Assembly: GCA_947632425.1 (NCBI GenBank)
Contig: CANRPG010000010.1
Span: 1 to 21,527, forward strand
Reading direction: 5' to 3'
DNA length: 21,527 bases
DNA from: an uncultured Clostridia bacterium
GTDB lineage: Bacteria > Bacillota > Clostridia > Oscillospirales > Ruminococcaceae
Below the pieces are notes generated by a model, which saw nothing but the letters and a program-made list of their open reading frames with translations, did not search any database and had not been told where the DNA came from. Below, in pieces: positions 14,542-21,527 of this stretch. Position 1 is the stretch's first letter, and each line of letters starts with the position of its first letter. A program made the position numbers and the translations under genes.

Positions 14542-14571
14542 TTGAATTTACTCTGCCGTTTGTGTTATAAT
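14542..14571 (+). promoter_or_regulatory. sigma-A-type promoter of the 14618 gene
   Basis: TTGAAT (14542-14547), an 18-base spacer and TATAAT (14566-14571) with an extended TGT. It lies 46 bases before the start codon at 14618. Confidence 0.65.
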
Positions 14572-14617
14572 AAAATATAGTATATAAAAGTATAAAAAAT
14601 CGGAAGGCAGTTTTTGT

Positions 14618-15244
14618 ATGTCAAAAAAATCAAGATTAAGAGCTCAGAAGGCAAAGCAGCTTCGGCAGCAGGAAGAACTCGAGCGCGAAGAGCAGCAGGA
14701 AAAACTTAATGCAAAAAACGGCGCGCGCAGCAGGTCTGCTAAAAAATACATAAAAAGCGCTAAGCTCAAGGAGCATATCGCCTACAAAGCCATAAAGGTG
14801 ATAATGTTGCTTCCGTATGCGGTAAACTGCCTGTTTTTCGGGCTTGTTATGACTATAGCAATACTTTTTGTAGGAATAAATGATATTGAAAAAGTGACGG
14901 CTTATTTTCTTTTAGCAGAGATAGCATCCGTTACTTTGGGAATAGTATTTGCGTTTTTGCGAAAGTATATTTTGGCATTTATTTTTGCAGGCGGCGGAAG
15001 CGTTATGTTTTTCAGCGAGGGCGTGAAGTTCGTTGGCAAGATACACTACTATATGCAAAATTATTATGTATCGCCCGAAAACAGCAAGATGGACGTGAAA
15101 TATATGCTGTTTTTCTACCCTTCTATAATAATTGCGGTGTGCGCGGCGGCACTGCTTGCGATGAAAATATTTGCAGCCGTAAGAAAGCGCAAACGTGCAA
15201 AAGACGAATACAACGACCGCCCGACCAAGAGCATTATAGACTGA
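14618..15244 (+). CDS. membrane protein of unknown function with basic N-terminus
   Basis: This 208-residue protein begins with about 55 highly charged residues (Lys, Arg, Gln, Glu; probably a cytoplasmic helix), followed by about four hydrophobic segments (roughly 62-86, 92-112, 114-130 and 165-188) and a basic C-terminal tail. I recognise no family. The start is supported by a GGAAGG site and its own promoter. The gene stands between divergent spoIVB and the MBOAT gene, which has a separate promoter, so it may be monocistronic. No clear terminator is seen after it. Confidence 0.7.
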   Translation: MSKKSRLRAQKAKQLRQQEELEREEQQEKLNAKNGARSRSAKKYIKSAKLKEHIAYKAIKVIMLLPYAVNCLFFGLVMTIAILFVGINDIEKVTAYFLLAEIASVTLGIVFAFLRKYILAFIFAGGGSVMFFSEGVKFVGKIHYYMQNYYVSPENSKMDVKYMLFFYPSIIIAVCAAALLAMKIFAAVRKRKRAKDEYNDRPTKSIID

Positions 15245-15312
15245 AAGCCTCGTTTTTGTTAAAATAACCAAAATAAATTTATAAAAAAGTCGAAATTGTT
15301 ACCTAATTGTAA

Positions 15313-15341
15313 TTGACTATGAGGAACAGTTGTTATATAAT
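15313..15341 (+). promoter_or_regulatory. sigma-A-type promoter of the MBOAT-DHHW operon
   Basis: TTGACT (15313-15318), 17 bases, TATAAT (15336-15341). The leader to the start at 15424 is about 75 bases. It is among the best promoters in the window and suggests vegetative expression of the surface-modification genes. Confidence 0.75.
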
Positions 15342-15423
15342 AATATATAGGCTGAAATAAAGATAGAAAAATGCCTGTGGAGTGGAACAAGTGTAACAAA
15401 AGAAAGACAAGGAGTAAAACAAA

Positions 15424-16902
15424 TTGGTATTTGCTGATCTTTTCTTTCTGTACTTCTTTCTGCCTGTGTGTCTGGTATGCTACTTTGCAACCAAAAAGCT
15501 GAAGTACAGAAATTTTATTTTAGTGCTGTTTTCTTTGATATTTTACGCTTGGGGAGAGCCATGGTGGATAATCTTGCTGCTGCTGAGTTCCATGGTGAAC
15601 TGGCTGCTGGGTATGGCGATAGAGCCAAGACGTGAAAAACGCTCGGGAAAATTTTTGCTGGCGACAGCTTTGATATATAACATAGGTATGCTGGGACTTT
15701 TCAAGTACAGCGGATTTATTGCGGAGAATATAAACGCTTTTGCAGGCACGCACCTGCGCGAGGACGGCTTCGGGCTGCTCATAGTTGAAAAGCTCAATTC
15801 CGTAACGGGGCTGAACCTTAAAAGCGCCGCGCTGCCTATAGGAATAAGCTTTTACACCTTCCAGATACTTTCCTACATAATAGACGTATACTGGGGCAAG
15901 GTGAAGTCGCAGAGAAGTTTCGGAAAATTTTTAATGTACGTCTCGCTGTTCCCGCAGTTGGTGGCAGGCCCTATAGTGCGCTATGCCGACATTGAAGCTG
16001 AGATAGAGGACAGAAAGACTAAACTTGTCGATCTGAGCGAGGGCTTTTCAAGGCTTATCCTCGGCGTGTCGAAAAAGGTCATAATTGCGAATAATTTAAG
16101 CTCAATTGTTACTACTATGTTCGGCGACAGCAGCAACGGCTACGCAGGGCTGAAGTCGGCATCTACAGTGGGAACATGGTACGGAATAGTTGTTATTGCA
16201 CTGTGGTATTATTTCGATTTTTCGGGATATTCGGACATTGCGATAGGCATAGGAAGAATGTTCGGCTTCCACTTTAACGAGAACTTCAACTACCCATACG
16301 TATCAAAGAACATAACAGAATTCTGGCAGAGGTGGCATATCTCTCTGGGCAGCTTTTTCAGAGATTACCTTTTGTATGTTCCGATATTCGGCAAAAGAAG
16401 AAAATACGGCGGACTGTTCCTTGTGTGGTTCTGCACGGGACTGTGGCACGGCGCAAGCTGGAACTTCATTCTGTGGGGTCTTTACTACGGGCTGTTCATA
16501 GTGCTGGAGCTGAAGATAGGCAGAAAGCGCATGAGGAAAATGCCAAGCGTGCTGGCGCACATATACGTGACTATTGTAGTTGCGGTCGGTTACGGCATAT
16601 TCTACTTTGAGGATCTGCCGTCGCTGGGAAGATTTTTCAAAAATTTAGTCGGCATGGGCGGCAACGCCTTTGCTGATGCGGTGACGGGAACAAGCGTGCT
16701 GAATAATCTGTTCTTGCTGCTGGCGGCTCTGATATTCTCAACGCCGATAGTGAAGAAGATACGCTCGCTGGGCGACAAGAGCGTCGGCGCGTGCATAACG
16801 ATGAATACTTTAGGCATAGTGCTGAATGTGGCTATGCTGCTGGTGAGCAGTCTTATGCTGCTTAGCAATACAAACAACCCGTTTTTGTATTTAAGATTCT
16901 GA
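15424..16902 (+). CDS. MBOAT family O-acyltransferase (AlgI/DltB-like)
   Basis: A 492-residue polytopic membrane protein with about ten or more hydrophobic segments. It matches the AlgI/DltB branch of membrane-bound O-acyltransferases: the family start VFADLFFLYFFLPVC, PIGISFYTFQILSYIID (138-154), PQLVAGPIVRY (177-187), FDFSGYSDIAIGIG (264-277), EFWQRWHISLGSFFRDYL (299-316) and the catalytic block GLWHGASWNFILWG with His342. Such enzymes pass an acyl group through the membrane to an acceptor such as alginate or teichoic acid. The start is TTG 15424 with AAGGAG nine bases upstream, and the protein begins where the family usually does. It is cotranscribed with a DHHW protein, and an FkbH enzyme and ACP follow, so the donor may be carrier-bound. 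Confidence 0.95.
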   Translation: MVFADLFFLYFFLPVCLVCYFATKKLKYRNFILVLFSLIFYAWGEPWWIILLLLSSMVNWLLGMAIEPRREKRSGKFLLATALIYNIGMLGLFKYSGFIAENINAFAGTHLREDGFGLLIVEKLNSVTGLNLKSAALPIGISFYTFQILSYIIDVYWGKVKSQRSFGKFLMYVSLFPQLVAGPIVRYADIEAEIEDRKTKLVDLSEGFSRLILGVSKKVIIANNLSSIVTTMFGDSSNGYAGLKSASTVGTWYGIVVIALWYYFDFSGYSDIAIGIGRMFGFHFNENFNYPYVSKNITEFWQRWHISLGSFFRDYLLYVPIFGKRRKYGGLFLVWFCTGLWHGASWNFILWGLYYGLFIVLELKIGRKRMRKMPSVLAHIYVTIVVAVGYGIFYFEDLPSLGRFFKNLVGMGGNAFADAVTGTSVLNNLFLLLAALIFSTPIVKKIRSLGDKSVGACITMNTLGIVLNVAMLLVSSLMLLSNTNNPFLYLRF

Positions 16903-16944
16903 TCTTTGTTTATGCGTTTTAAACGGGAAAGATAGGATAAACAT

Positions 16945-18726
16945 ATGGAAAATAAAGAGAATATAGAAAAAGTGTTGAACACTGAGGACAACAAAAACAA
17001 CAGCGAAAATAATAACACCGAGACCAAAAAGGTAGTTACCATAGAGATGCCTCAGCAAAAGGGCATTAAAATGGTAGAAGGCATGGTTGTCGGTGTTGAC
17101 GTTGTGAGCGAAGAACGCGACAAGAAAACCATAAATTTGCAGCTTGACGCAAAAAAGGTCAAGAAGGCCAAGAACAAGCAGCTGCGCGAGGAAAAGAAGC
17201 TGTCACGTCAGCAGGCTGTAAAACAGATAGGCAGGAAGTTCGGCGACCGCATACGCGAGGGCGTTAAAGATGAAGCACCGAAAACCACCGACAAGGATAT
17301 GGATATAAGAGCCTGCCGCCTGGAAATGAGCTTTATCAACGTCATCACCATGATACTGGTGTTTGCAGTGCTGGCGGTTATGCTGATAGTTATAAAAAGG
17401 GCGGACGGCAAAAGCGTGTTTGAAAACAGAGAGCTTGCGGATTTCCCAGAAATATCGGTGTCGCAGTGGCTGGGCGGAAACTTTACCGACGGCGTTACAA
17501 AGTGGTATACAGATACGATACCTTACCGCGACGATATGCTGTCGTTTTCATCACGGCTTACAAAGCTGTTCGGACTGCATATAGGAAATGACGAGGACAA
17601 GGTGATTCTTGACGGCAACAGGGGCGATATTGAAAAGCAGACCCTCAGCGGCACGGTCAGTACGCAGAAAGTTGAGATATTTACGGGTACGCCGCCGACG
17701 GGAACGGGCGAAACGCAGCAAAGCTCATCGGGCAGCGTACAAAGCTCTGTTACCACGCCTTCTGCAACGGTAAGTACGCCGCAGCAGACGACTCTGCCGG
17801 TAAACAACGATAACACTACGCTTTCAAACGGTATTATGATAGTCGGCAGCGGAAAGAACGTAAGGGCGCTTGAATGCTACGGCGGCAGCTTCTCTTACGG
17901 AAAATCGTATGCGGAGTTTGTAAATAAGTATAAAAAAGAACTGGGGCAGTATGTAAATGTATACAGCATGAACATACCGACGGCGTTCGCGTTCTATTGC
18001 CCCGATAAGTATAAAAAAGACTACGGCGATACGCTTGACAACATAAACAATATAAGAAGCTACCTTGACGGTGTGGCAGACGTTGACGTGTACTCGGCAC
18101 TGAAAGAGCATACCGATGAGTATATCTATTCGCGCACAGACCACCACTGGCAGCCGCTCGGCGCTTATTATGCGGCGCAGGAGTTTGCAAAGGTGTCGCA
18201 AGTGCCGTTCGATGAGCTTTCTACGTATGAAAAAGTGGTCGAGGACGACTTTGTTGGCACGTTGTACGGCTTCAGCGGCTATAACAGCGAACTTGCCGAC
18301 AATCCCGATACGTTCACATACTATAAGCCGCGCAACAATAATGATCTCGAGGTGTATTACTACTCGCCCGACTTTACGGACAAGAGCGTAAGGAGCACGC
18401 TGTTTTTCAAGGCATATGAAAAGATAAATCTTTACAGTACATTTTTGGGTACAGATCAGCAGATAGCCGAGATAAAGACCGACTGCGACAACGGCAGAAC
18501 GCTTGTCATATTCAAAGACAGCTTCGGCAACGCGCTTGTGCCGTTCCTGACGGGCTCATACAGCAAGATATACGTAGTTGACCTGAGATATTTTACGCCC
18601 AACGCTATTGAGTTTTGTCAGAATGTCGGCGCGACCGACGTGCTGTTTGCAACGTGTATGTTCACCTGCACCAGCGACAAGGCGAATTATATCGAGAATA
18701 TCAGAGTGCATAATAAAACAAGATAA
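16945..18726 (+). CDS. DHHW family protein (AlgJ/AlgX/DltD-like SGNH partner of MBOAT)
   Basis: A 593-residue protein. Residues 1-128 form an unusually long, charged cytoplasmic part; one membrane segment lies at about 130-150; then comes an extracytoplasmic domain. This carries ENRELADFPEIS (160-171) and DTIPYRD (190-196), typical of AlgJ/AlgX-like proteins, a Ser/Thr/Gln-rich linker (about 235-295), and the signature RTDHHW (397-402) and FKDSFGNALVPFL (523-535). In SGNH-type proteins the Ser of DSFG (Ser526) and the DHH residues would form the catalytic centre. Such proteins accept the acyl group from the MBOAT partner and put it on a polysaccharide. The 42-base gap to the MBOAT gene suggests one operon. 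Confidence 0.85.
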   Translation: MENKENIEKVLNTEDNKNNSENNNTETKKVVTIEMPQQKGIKMVEGMVVGVDVVSEERDKKTINLQLDAKKVKKAKNKQLREEKKLSRQQAVKQIGRKFGDRIREGVKDEAPKTTDKDMDIRACRLEMSFINVITMILVFAVLAVMLIVIKRADGKSVFENRELADFPEISVSQWLGGNFTDGVTKWYTDTIPYRDDMLSFSSRLTKLFGLHIGNDEDKVILDGNRGDIEKQTLSGTVSTQKVEIFTGTPPTGTGETQQSSSGSVQSSVTTPSATVSTPQQTTLPVNNDNTTLSNGIMIVGSGKNVRALECYGGSFSYGKSYAEFVNKYKKELGQYVNVYSMNIPTAFAFYCPDKYKKDYGDTLDNINNIRSYLDGVADVDVYSALKEHTDEYIYSRTDHHWQPLGAYYAAQEFAKVSQVPFDELSTYEKVVEDDFVGTLYGFSGYNSELADNPDTFTYYKPRNNNDLEVYYYSPDFTDKSVRSTLFFKAYEKINLYSTFLGTDQQIAEIKTDCDNGRTLVIFKDSFGNALVPFLTGSYSKIYVVDLRYFTPNAIEFCQNVGATDVLFATCMFTCTSDKANYIENIRVHNKTR

Positions 18727-18739
18727 ACAAAGCTTTTAA

Positions 18740-18920
18740 TTCTTGTCAAGAAGGAAAAGTTTTCGATCGACCCTTTTTCAAAAGGGTCGTGGGGTCGAGG
18801 GGCAACGCCCTTCGTCGCCGTCCGCAGACGGCGAAATCTCTTTACGGCAGGCGCTCTGAAAGAGAGAGCCTCCCCTTTGATAAGACCTAGCTTTTTCTCC
18901 GCGTTCTCTCAGAGAACGCC
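18740..18920. repeat. cluster of palindromic hairpins between the DHHW and FkbH genes
   Basis: Within about 180 bases there are at least five inverted repeats: 18768-18777 with 18780-18789 (10 base pairs), a 7-base-pair stem with one G-U near 18797-18813, 18816-18822 with 18827-18833 (7, loop CGCA), a weaker stem near 18850-18870, and 18901-18909 with 18911-18919 (9). A further small palindrome lies near 18741-18753. None is followed by a T-run. The layout looks like an interspersed mosaic repeat rather than a terminator. The rest of this gap up to 19018 holds only a weak promoter candidate (TTGCTA at 18955, TATAAT at 18980, spacer 19). Confidence 0.6.
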
Positions 18921-19018
18921 AAACAAAATGAAAAGCCTACACATCTTGCCTCAGTTGCTAGAGAAAAGAAGTTGATTTTTATAATTTCTCATCACATTAA
19001 AACAGCGGAGATGATAAC

Positions 19019-20797
19019 TTGAAAGAACTGCAATACCCGTTTGACGGCGCGTACCTGATGAAGAAAAAGCGCAGTATAAAGAAAGCTCTGCTCTCTGACG
19101 GCAGCGAACGCATAGAGAAGAAAATAGCGATACTTGGCGGCTCTACCACGGGCGATATTGCCGATATGCTGGAAATTTTTCTGCTCGACAGCGGTATAAA
19201 ACCAAAGCTCTGGCAGTCTGAGTATAACGCATACTGGCAGGACGCGGTGTTCGGAAACGAGCAGCTTGACGAGTTTGCGCCCGATATAATTTTTATACAT
19301 ACTTCAAACAGGAACATCACCGAAAAACTGACGGTAGATATGACTAAAGAGCAGACCGACGAGGCTCTTGGGCGGCAGGCGCAGCATTTTATCACGATGT
19401 GGGAAAAACTGAGGGAGCGCTTCGGGTGCGTTCTCATACAGAATAACTTCGAGCCGCCGCTTTACAGACTGCTGGGCAACCGCGATGCCTACGACCACAG
19501 AGGCATGACAAACTTTATATCGCGGCTGAATGAGCGTTTTTATGAGTATGCAGCAGCGCACGACGACTTTTATATAAACGATATAAACTACCTTGCGGCA
19601 AGCTATGGGCTGGAGAAATGGTCTGCGCCGCTTTACTGGTATATGTATAAATACGCGCTGTGCACAGAGGCGATACCGACACTTTCGTTCAGCGCGGCGA
19701 ATATAATTAAAGCGATACTTGGCAAGAACAAAAAGGCTCTGGCGCTTGACCTTGACAACACGCTGTGGGGCGGAGTTGTGGGCGACGACGGCGTTGAAGG
19801 CATTGCAGTAGGAGAGGAAACGCCCGTTGCGCAGGGGTACAGAGAGTTTCAGACATACTTAAAACAGCTTAAAAGCATGGGCGTTATGCTTACAGTCTCT
19901 TCAAAAAATGACGAAGAAAACGCTGTTGCAGGGCTTGAGCACCCCGACGGAGTTTTGCGCCCCGATGATTTTGTGTGCATAAAAGCAAACTGGGATCCTA
20001 AGGACATGAACGTTGCGCATATAGCGAAGGATCTGAATATTCTGCCCGATAGCATTGTTTTTATTGACGACAACCCAGCCGAAAGGGAGATAGTTTCAAA
20101 GCAGCTCGGGGTTTGCGCGCCCGAGATAGGCAGCGTTGAGGACTACATAAGAGTTATAGACCGCAGCGGATTTTTTGAGGTAACGCAGCTTTCTAAAGAC
20201 GACCTGCAAAGAAATGAGATGTATATTGCAAACGCCAAAAGGGCGCAGCAGCAGGCAAGCTTTGAAAATTACGGCGACTATCTGAAAAGCCTTGAAATGA
20301 CGGCATATATCGGCGATTTTCAGCCGGTGTATCTGCAAAGGATAACGCAGCTGACAAACAAGAGCAACCAGTTCAACGTTACCACAAAACGCTACACGCA
20401 GGCGCAGATGCAGGAAGTTTTTGAGAGCGGCAGATACATCAGGCTGTTTGGCAGGCTGACCGATAAATTCGGCGACAACGGCGTGGTTTCGATAGTTATA
20501 GGCGAGAAGAGGGGCAGAGAGCTGCATATTGACCTTTGGCTGATGAGCTGCCGCGTGCTGAAACGCGATATGGAGCTTGCTATGCTCGATATTCTGGTGA
20601 AAAAGTGCCGTGAACAGGGTATAGACAAAATTATAGGCTACTATTACCCGACGGCGAAAAACAAGATGGTAAAGGAGCTTTTCGGCTCGTTCGGGTTTGA
20701 TAAAACTTCGGAGGACGAGGGCGGCAATACCGTTTGGGAGATGAATGTATCTGCATATGAAAACAAGTGCGGATACATAGAAATACAGCAAATTTAA
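19019..20797 (+). CDS. FkbH-type HAD enzyme (HAD-IIIC) with SGNH-like N-terminus
   Basis: A 592-residue soluble protein of the FkbH family. The N-terminal part (about 1-235) is SGNH-like, with IAILGGSTTGDIADML (37-51). The HAD-IIIC core (about 238-375) has ALALDLDNTLWGGVVGDDG with Asp244 and Asp246, LTVSSKND (291-298) and VFIDDNPAERE with Asp350 and Asp351. The C-terminus (about 400-592) includes LTNKSNQFNVTTKRYTQ, the most conserved block of the family, and a GNAT-like fold. FkbH enzymes in polyketide pathways take 1,3-bisphosphoglycerate and load a glyceryl group onto an acyl carrier protein. The ACP gene starts only 17 bases downstream, so this is a likely pair. The start is TTG 19019 with GGAGATG upstream. 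Confidence 0.92.
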   Translation: MKELQYPFDGAYLMKKKRSIKKALLSDGSERIEKKIAILGGSTTGDIADMLEIFLLDSGIKPKLWQSEYNAYWQDAVFGNEQLDEFAPDIIFIHTSNRNITEKLTVDMTKEQTDEALGRQAQHFITMWEKLRERFGCVLIQNNFEPPLYRLLGNRDAYDHRGMTNFISRLNERFYEYAAAHDDFYINDINYLAASYGLEKWSAPLYWYMYKYALCTEAIPTLSFSAANIIKAILGKNKKALALDLDNTLWGGVVGDDGVEGIAVGEETPVAQGYREFQTYLKQLKSMGVMLTVSSKNDEENAVAGLEHPDGVLRPDDFVCIKANWDPKDMNVAHIAKDLNILPDSIVFIDDNPAEREIVSKQLGVCAPEIGSVEDYIRVIDRSGFFEVTQLSKDDLQRNEMYIANAKRAQQQASFENYGDYLKSLEMTAYIGDFQPVYLQRITQLTNKSNQFNVTTKRYTQAQMQEVFESGRYIRLFGRLTDKFGDNGVVSIVIGEKRGRELHIDLWLMSCRVLKRDMELAMLDILVKKCREQGIDKIIGYYYPTAKNKMVKELFGSFGFDKTSEDEGGNTVWEMNVSAYENKCGYIEIQQI

Positions 20798-20813
20798 AAA
20801 GGAGAGGTACATA

Positions 20814-21059
20814 ATGCTTGACAAAAAAGAGATCTATGAGAGACTGAACAAGGTGTTCAGAGATGTGTTCGACGATGAGGAAATTACGGTAAAACCCGAG
20901 ACCGTGGCGGACGACATCGAGGACTGGGACAGCATGATGCACATAACGCTCGTGGGCGCGGTAGAGGACGAATTTGGCGTGCGCTTTAAGATGGGCGAGG
21001 TATCTACGATGAAGAATGTCGGCGAAATGGCAGAAATAATCGCCTCAAGAGCGAAGTGA
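20814..21059 (+). CDS. acyl carrier protein
   Basis: An 81-residue acidic helical protein with the carrier-protein core WDSMMHITLVGAVEDEFGVRF; Ser40 in DWDSM is the expected 4'-phosphopantetheine site. This is the WDS-type sequence common among carrier proteins that sit next to FkbH enzymes, unlike the DSL of the housekeeping fatty-acid ACP. A strong AAGGAGAGG site precedes the ATG. It is the last gene of the FkbH unit; a weak hairpin with T-rich 3' arm (21085-21091 with 21101-21107) lies after it, overlapping the next promoter. Most likely it carries the acyl or glyceryl group made by the FkbH enzyme. Confidence 0.92.
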   Translation: MLDKKEIYERLNKVFRDVFDDEEITVKPETVADDIEDWDSMMHITLVGAVEDEFGVRFKMGEVSTMKNVGEMAEIIASRAK

Positions 21060-21092
21060 TTTTTGTAAATTGCATAAAAATAAAAAAAGCTC

Positions 21093-21121
21093 TTGACAAA
21101 AGCTTTTGAATGTGTTAAACT
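21093..21121 (+). promoter_or_regulatory. promoter of the T-box transcript
   Basis: TTGACA (21093-21098), 17 bases, TAAACT (21116-21121) with an extended TGT. Transcription would start near 21128, just before the T-box leader. Confidence 0.7.
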
Positions 21122-21127
21122 CAATAT

Positions 21128-21389
21128 ACTGTTTATAAAGGCTGTGACGGAGAGCGTCAGAGAAGGCAGCTTTCAGAAAGTCGGCGGTAGATGCGAGCCG
21201 ACAGCGAGGGTCTCTGTACAACTCACTCCCGAGCTGATAATGCGAAAGCTAAAAGGCAAGTAGTGTTATCCGTAAAGTGCGACGTAAAAGCAAAGGGCTT
21301 GTTGGAGCCTGAAGTGGCGTGCGAACGCAATTTGAGTGGTACCGCGGAAAGATATTCCGCCTCAAAGAACTATCTTTGGGGCGGTTTTT
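21128..21389 (+). promoter_or_regulatory. T-box riboswitch leader
   Basis: The conserved T-box GAGTGGTACCGCGG is at 21334-21346. Stem I has a distal hairpin GTCGGC/GCCGAC (21180-21185 with 21197-21202) with a GGTAGATGCGA loop of the expected kind, a middle stem CAGAGA/TCTCTG (21158-21163 with 21211-21216) and a base GGAG/CTCC (21149-21152 with 21226-21229). The specifier loop 3' strand is 21217-21225; the codon CUC (Leu, 21222-21224), preceded by CAA and followed by A, fits best, while UAC (Tyr, 21217-21219) cannot be excluded. Uncharged tRNA binding would favour the antiterminator and allow readthrough. Confidence 0.9.
21357..21389 (+). terminator. T-box regulated intrinsic terminator
   Basis: An 11-base-pair stem with one G-U pair (21357-21367 with 21374-21384), a 6-base loop and TTTTT. 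It directly follows the T-box antiterminator sequence. Confidence 0.88.
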
Positions 21390-21459
21390 GTTTGTTATCC
21401 CAATTTATCACAGTCTTGAAATTCGCAGAAATATATTGTAAAGAGAAAGGAAAATCACT

Positions 21460-21527
21460 ATGAAACTCAGCTTTTCAACACTCGCGTGTCCTGACTATTC
21501 GTGGTCGGACATATATTCAATGGCTCA
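21460..21527 (+). CDS. sugar phosphate isomerase/epimerase-like protein (start only, cut by window edge)
   Basis: Only the first 22 codons are present: MKLSFSTLACPDYSWSDIYS and on. This start (MKLSFSTLACPxWSWxDI in related proteins, from memory) is typical of TIM-barrel proteins of the sugar phosphate isomerase/epimerase (AP endonuclease 2-like, IolE/YcjR-type) family. An AGAAAGGA ribosome binding site precedes the ATG. It is the first gene after the T-box terminator, with no room for another gene between. The active-site residues lie outside the window, so the substrate is open. Confidence 0.65.
   Translation, partial: MKLSFSTLACPDYSWSDIYSMA

Noticed and set aside
18740..18920. CRISPR array or terminator series
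   Set aside because: There are no equal-length direct repeats with spacers, and no T-runs after the hairpins.
20096..20824. 242-codon minus-strand open frame
   Set aside because: It is antisense to the well supported FkbH gene and has no recognisable protein features.
21191..21463. 90-codon frame inside the T-box leader
   Set aside because: It crosses the T-box and terminator structures; the RNA element explains the sequence fully.

Overview
The window looks like chromosomal DNA of a spore-forming Gram-positive Firmicute, most like Ruminococcus or a relative in the Oscillospiraceae. Evidence for this is the Bacillus-type block yabP-yabQ-divIC-S1 protein, a spoIVB homologue, a T-box leader, good AGGAG-type ribosome binding sites, TTGACA/TATAAT promoters (often with an extended TGn -10), moderate GC content and frequent ATA codons for Ile. 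No rRNA, tRNA, CRISPR array, transposase or phage gene was seen.

Layout. Bases 1-935 (minus) hold the N-terminal part of a GH36 alpha-galactosidase that runs off the left edge. Bases 1128-2819 (plus) carry yabP, yabQ, divIC and an S1-domain protein, in the same order as in Bacillus subtilis. Then come a small DUF4321 membrane protein, a putative lipoprotein and an AraC-type regulator (2882-4723). About 760 bases without a convincing gene follow (4724-5482). They start with a near-consensus promoter and are rich in perfect stem-loops, including a three-way-junction-like structure just upstream of a small protein with two CxxC motifs. Next are a DUF1846 protein, a YitT-type membrane protein and a HAD phosphatase (5948-9017), closed by a terminator shared with a convergent lipoprotein gene. 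A divergent pair follows: a tail-anchored protein with a degenerate J domain (minus), and two unknown cytoplasmic proteins plus a cyclophilin (plus). The cyclophilin faces spoIVB (minus).

The right third (15424-21059, plus) is the most interesting part: an MBOAT acyltransferase, a membrane-anchored DHHW (AlgJ/AlgX/DltD-like SGNH) protein, a run of hairpins, an FkbH-type HAD enzyme with an SGNH-like N-terminus, and an acyl carrier protein. Together they resemble the logic of the dlt system. A carrier-protein loader (FkbH in place of DltA), a carrier (ACP in place of DltC), a membrane transferase (MBOAT in place of DltB) and an extracytoplasmic SGNH-like partner (DHHW in place of DltD) could decorate a surface polymer, perhaps with a glyceryl-type group instead of D-alanine. 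The window ends with a T-box riboswitch placed directly in front of a sugar phosphate isomerase/epimerase-like gene, which is an unusual target.
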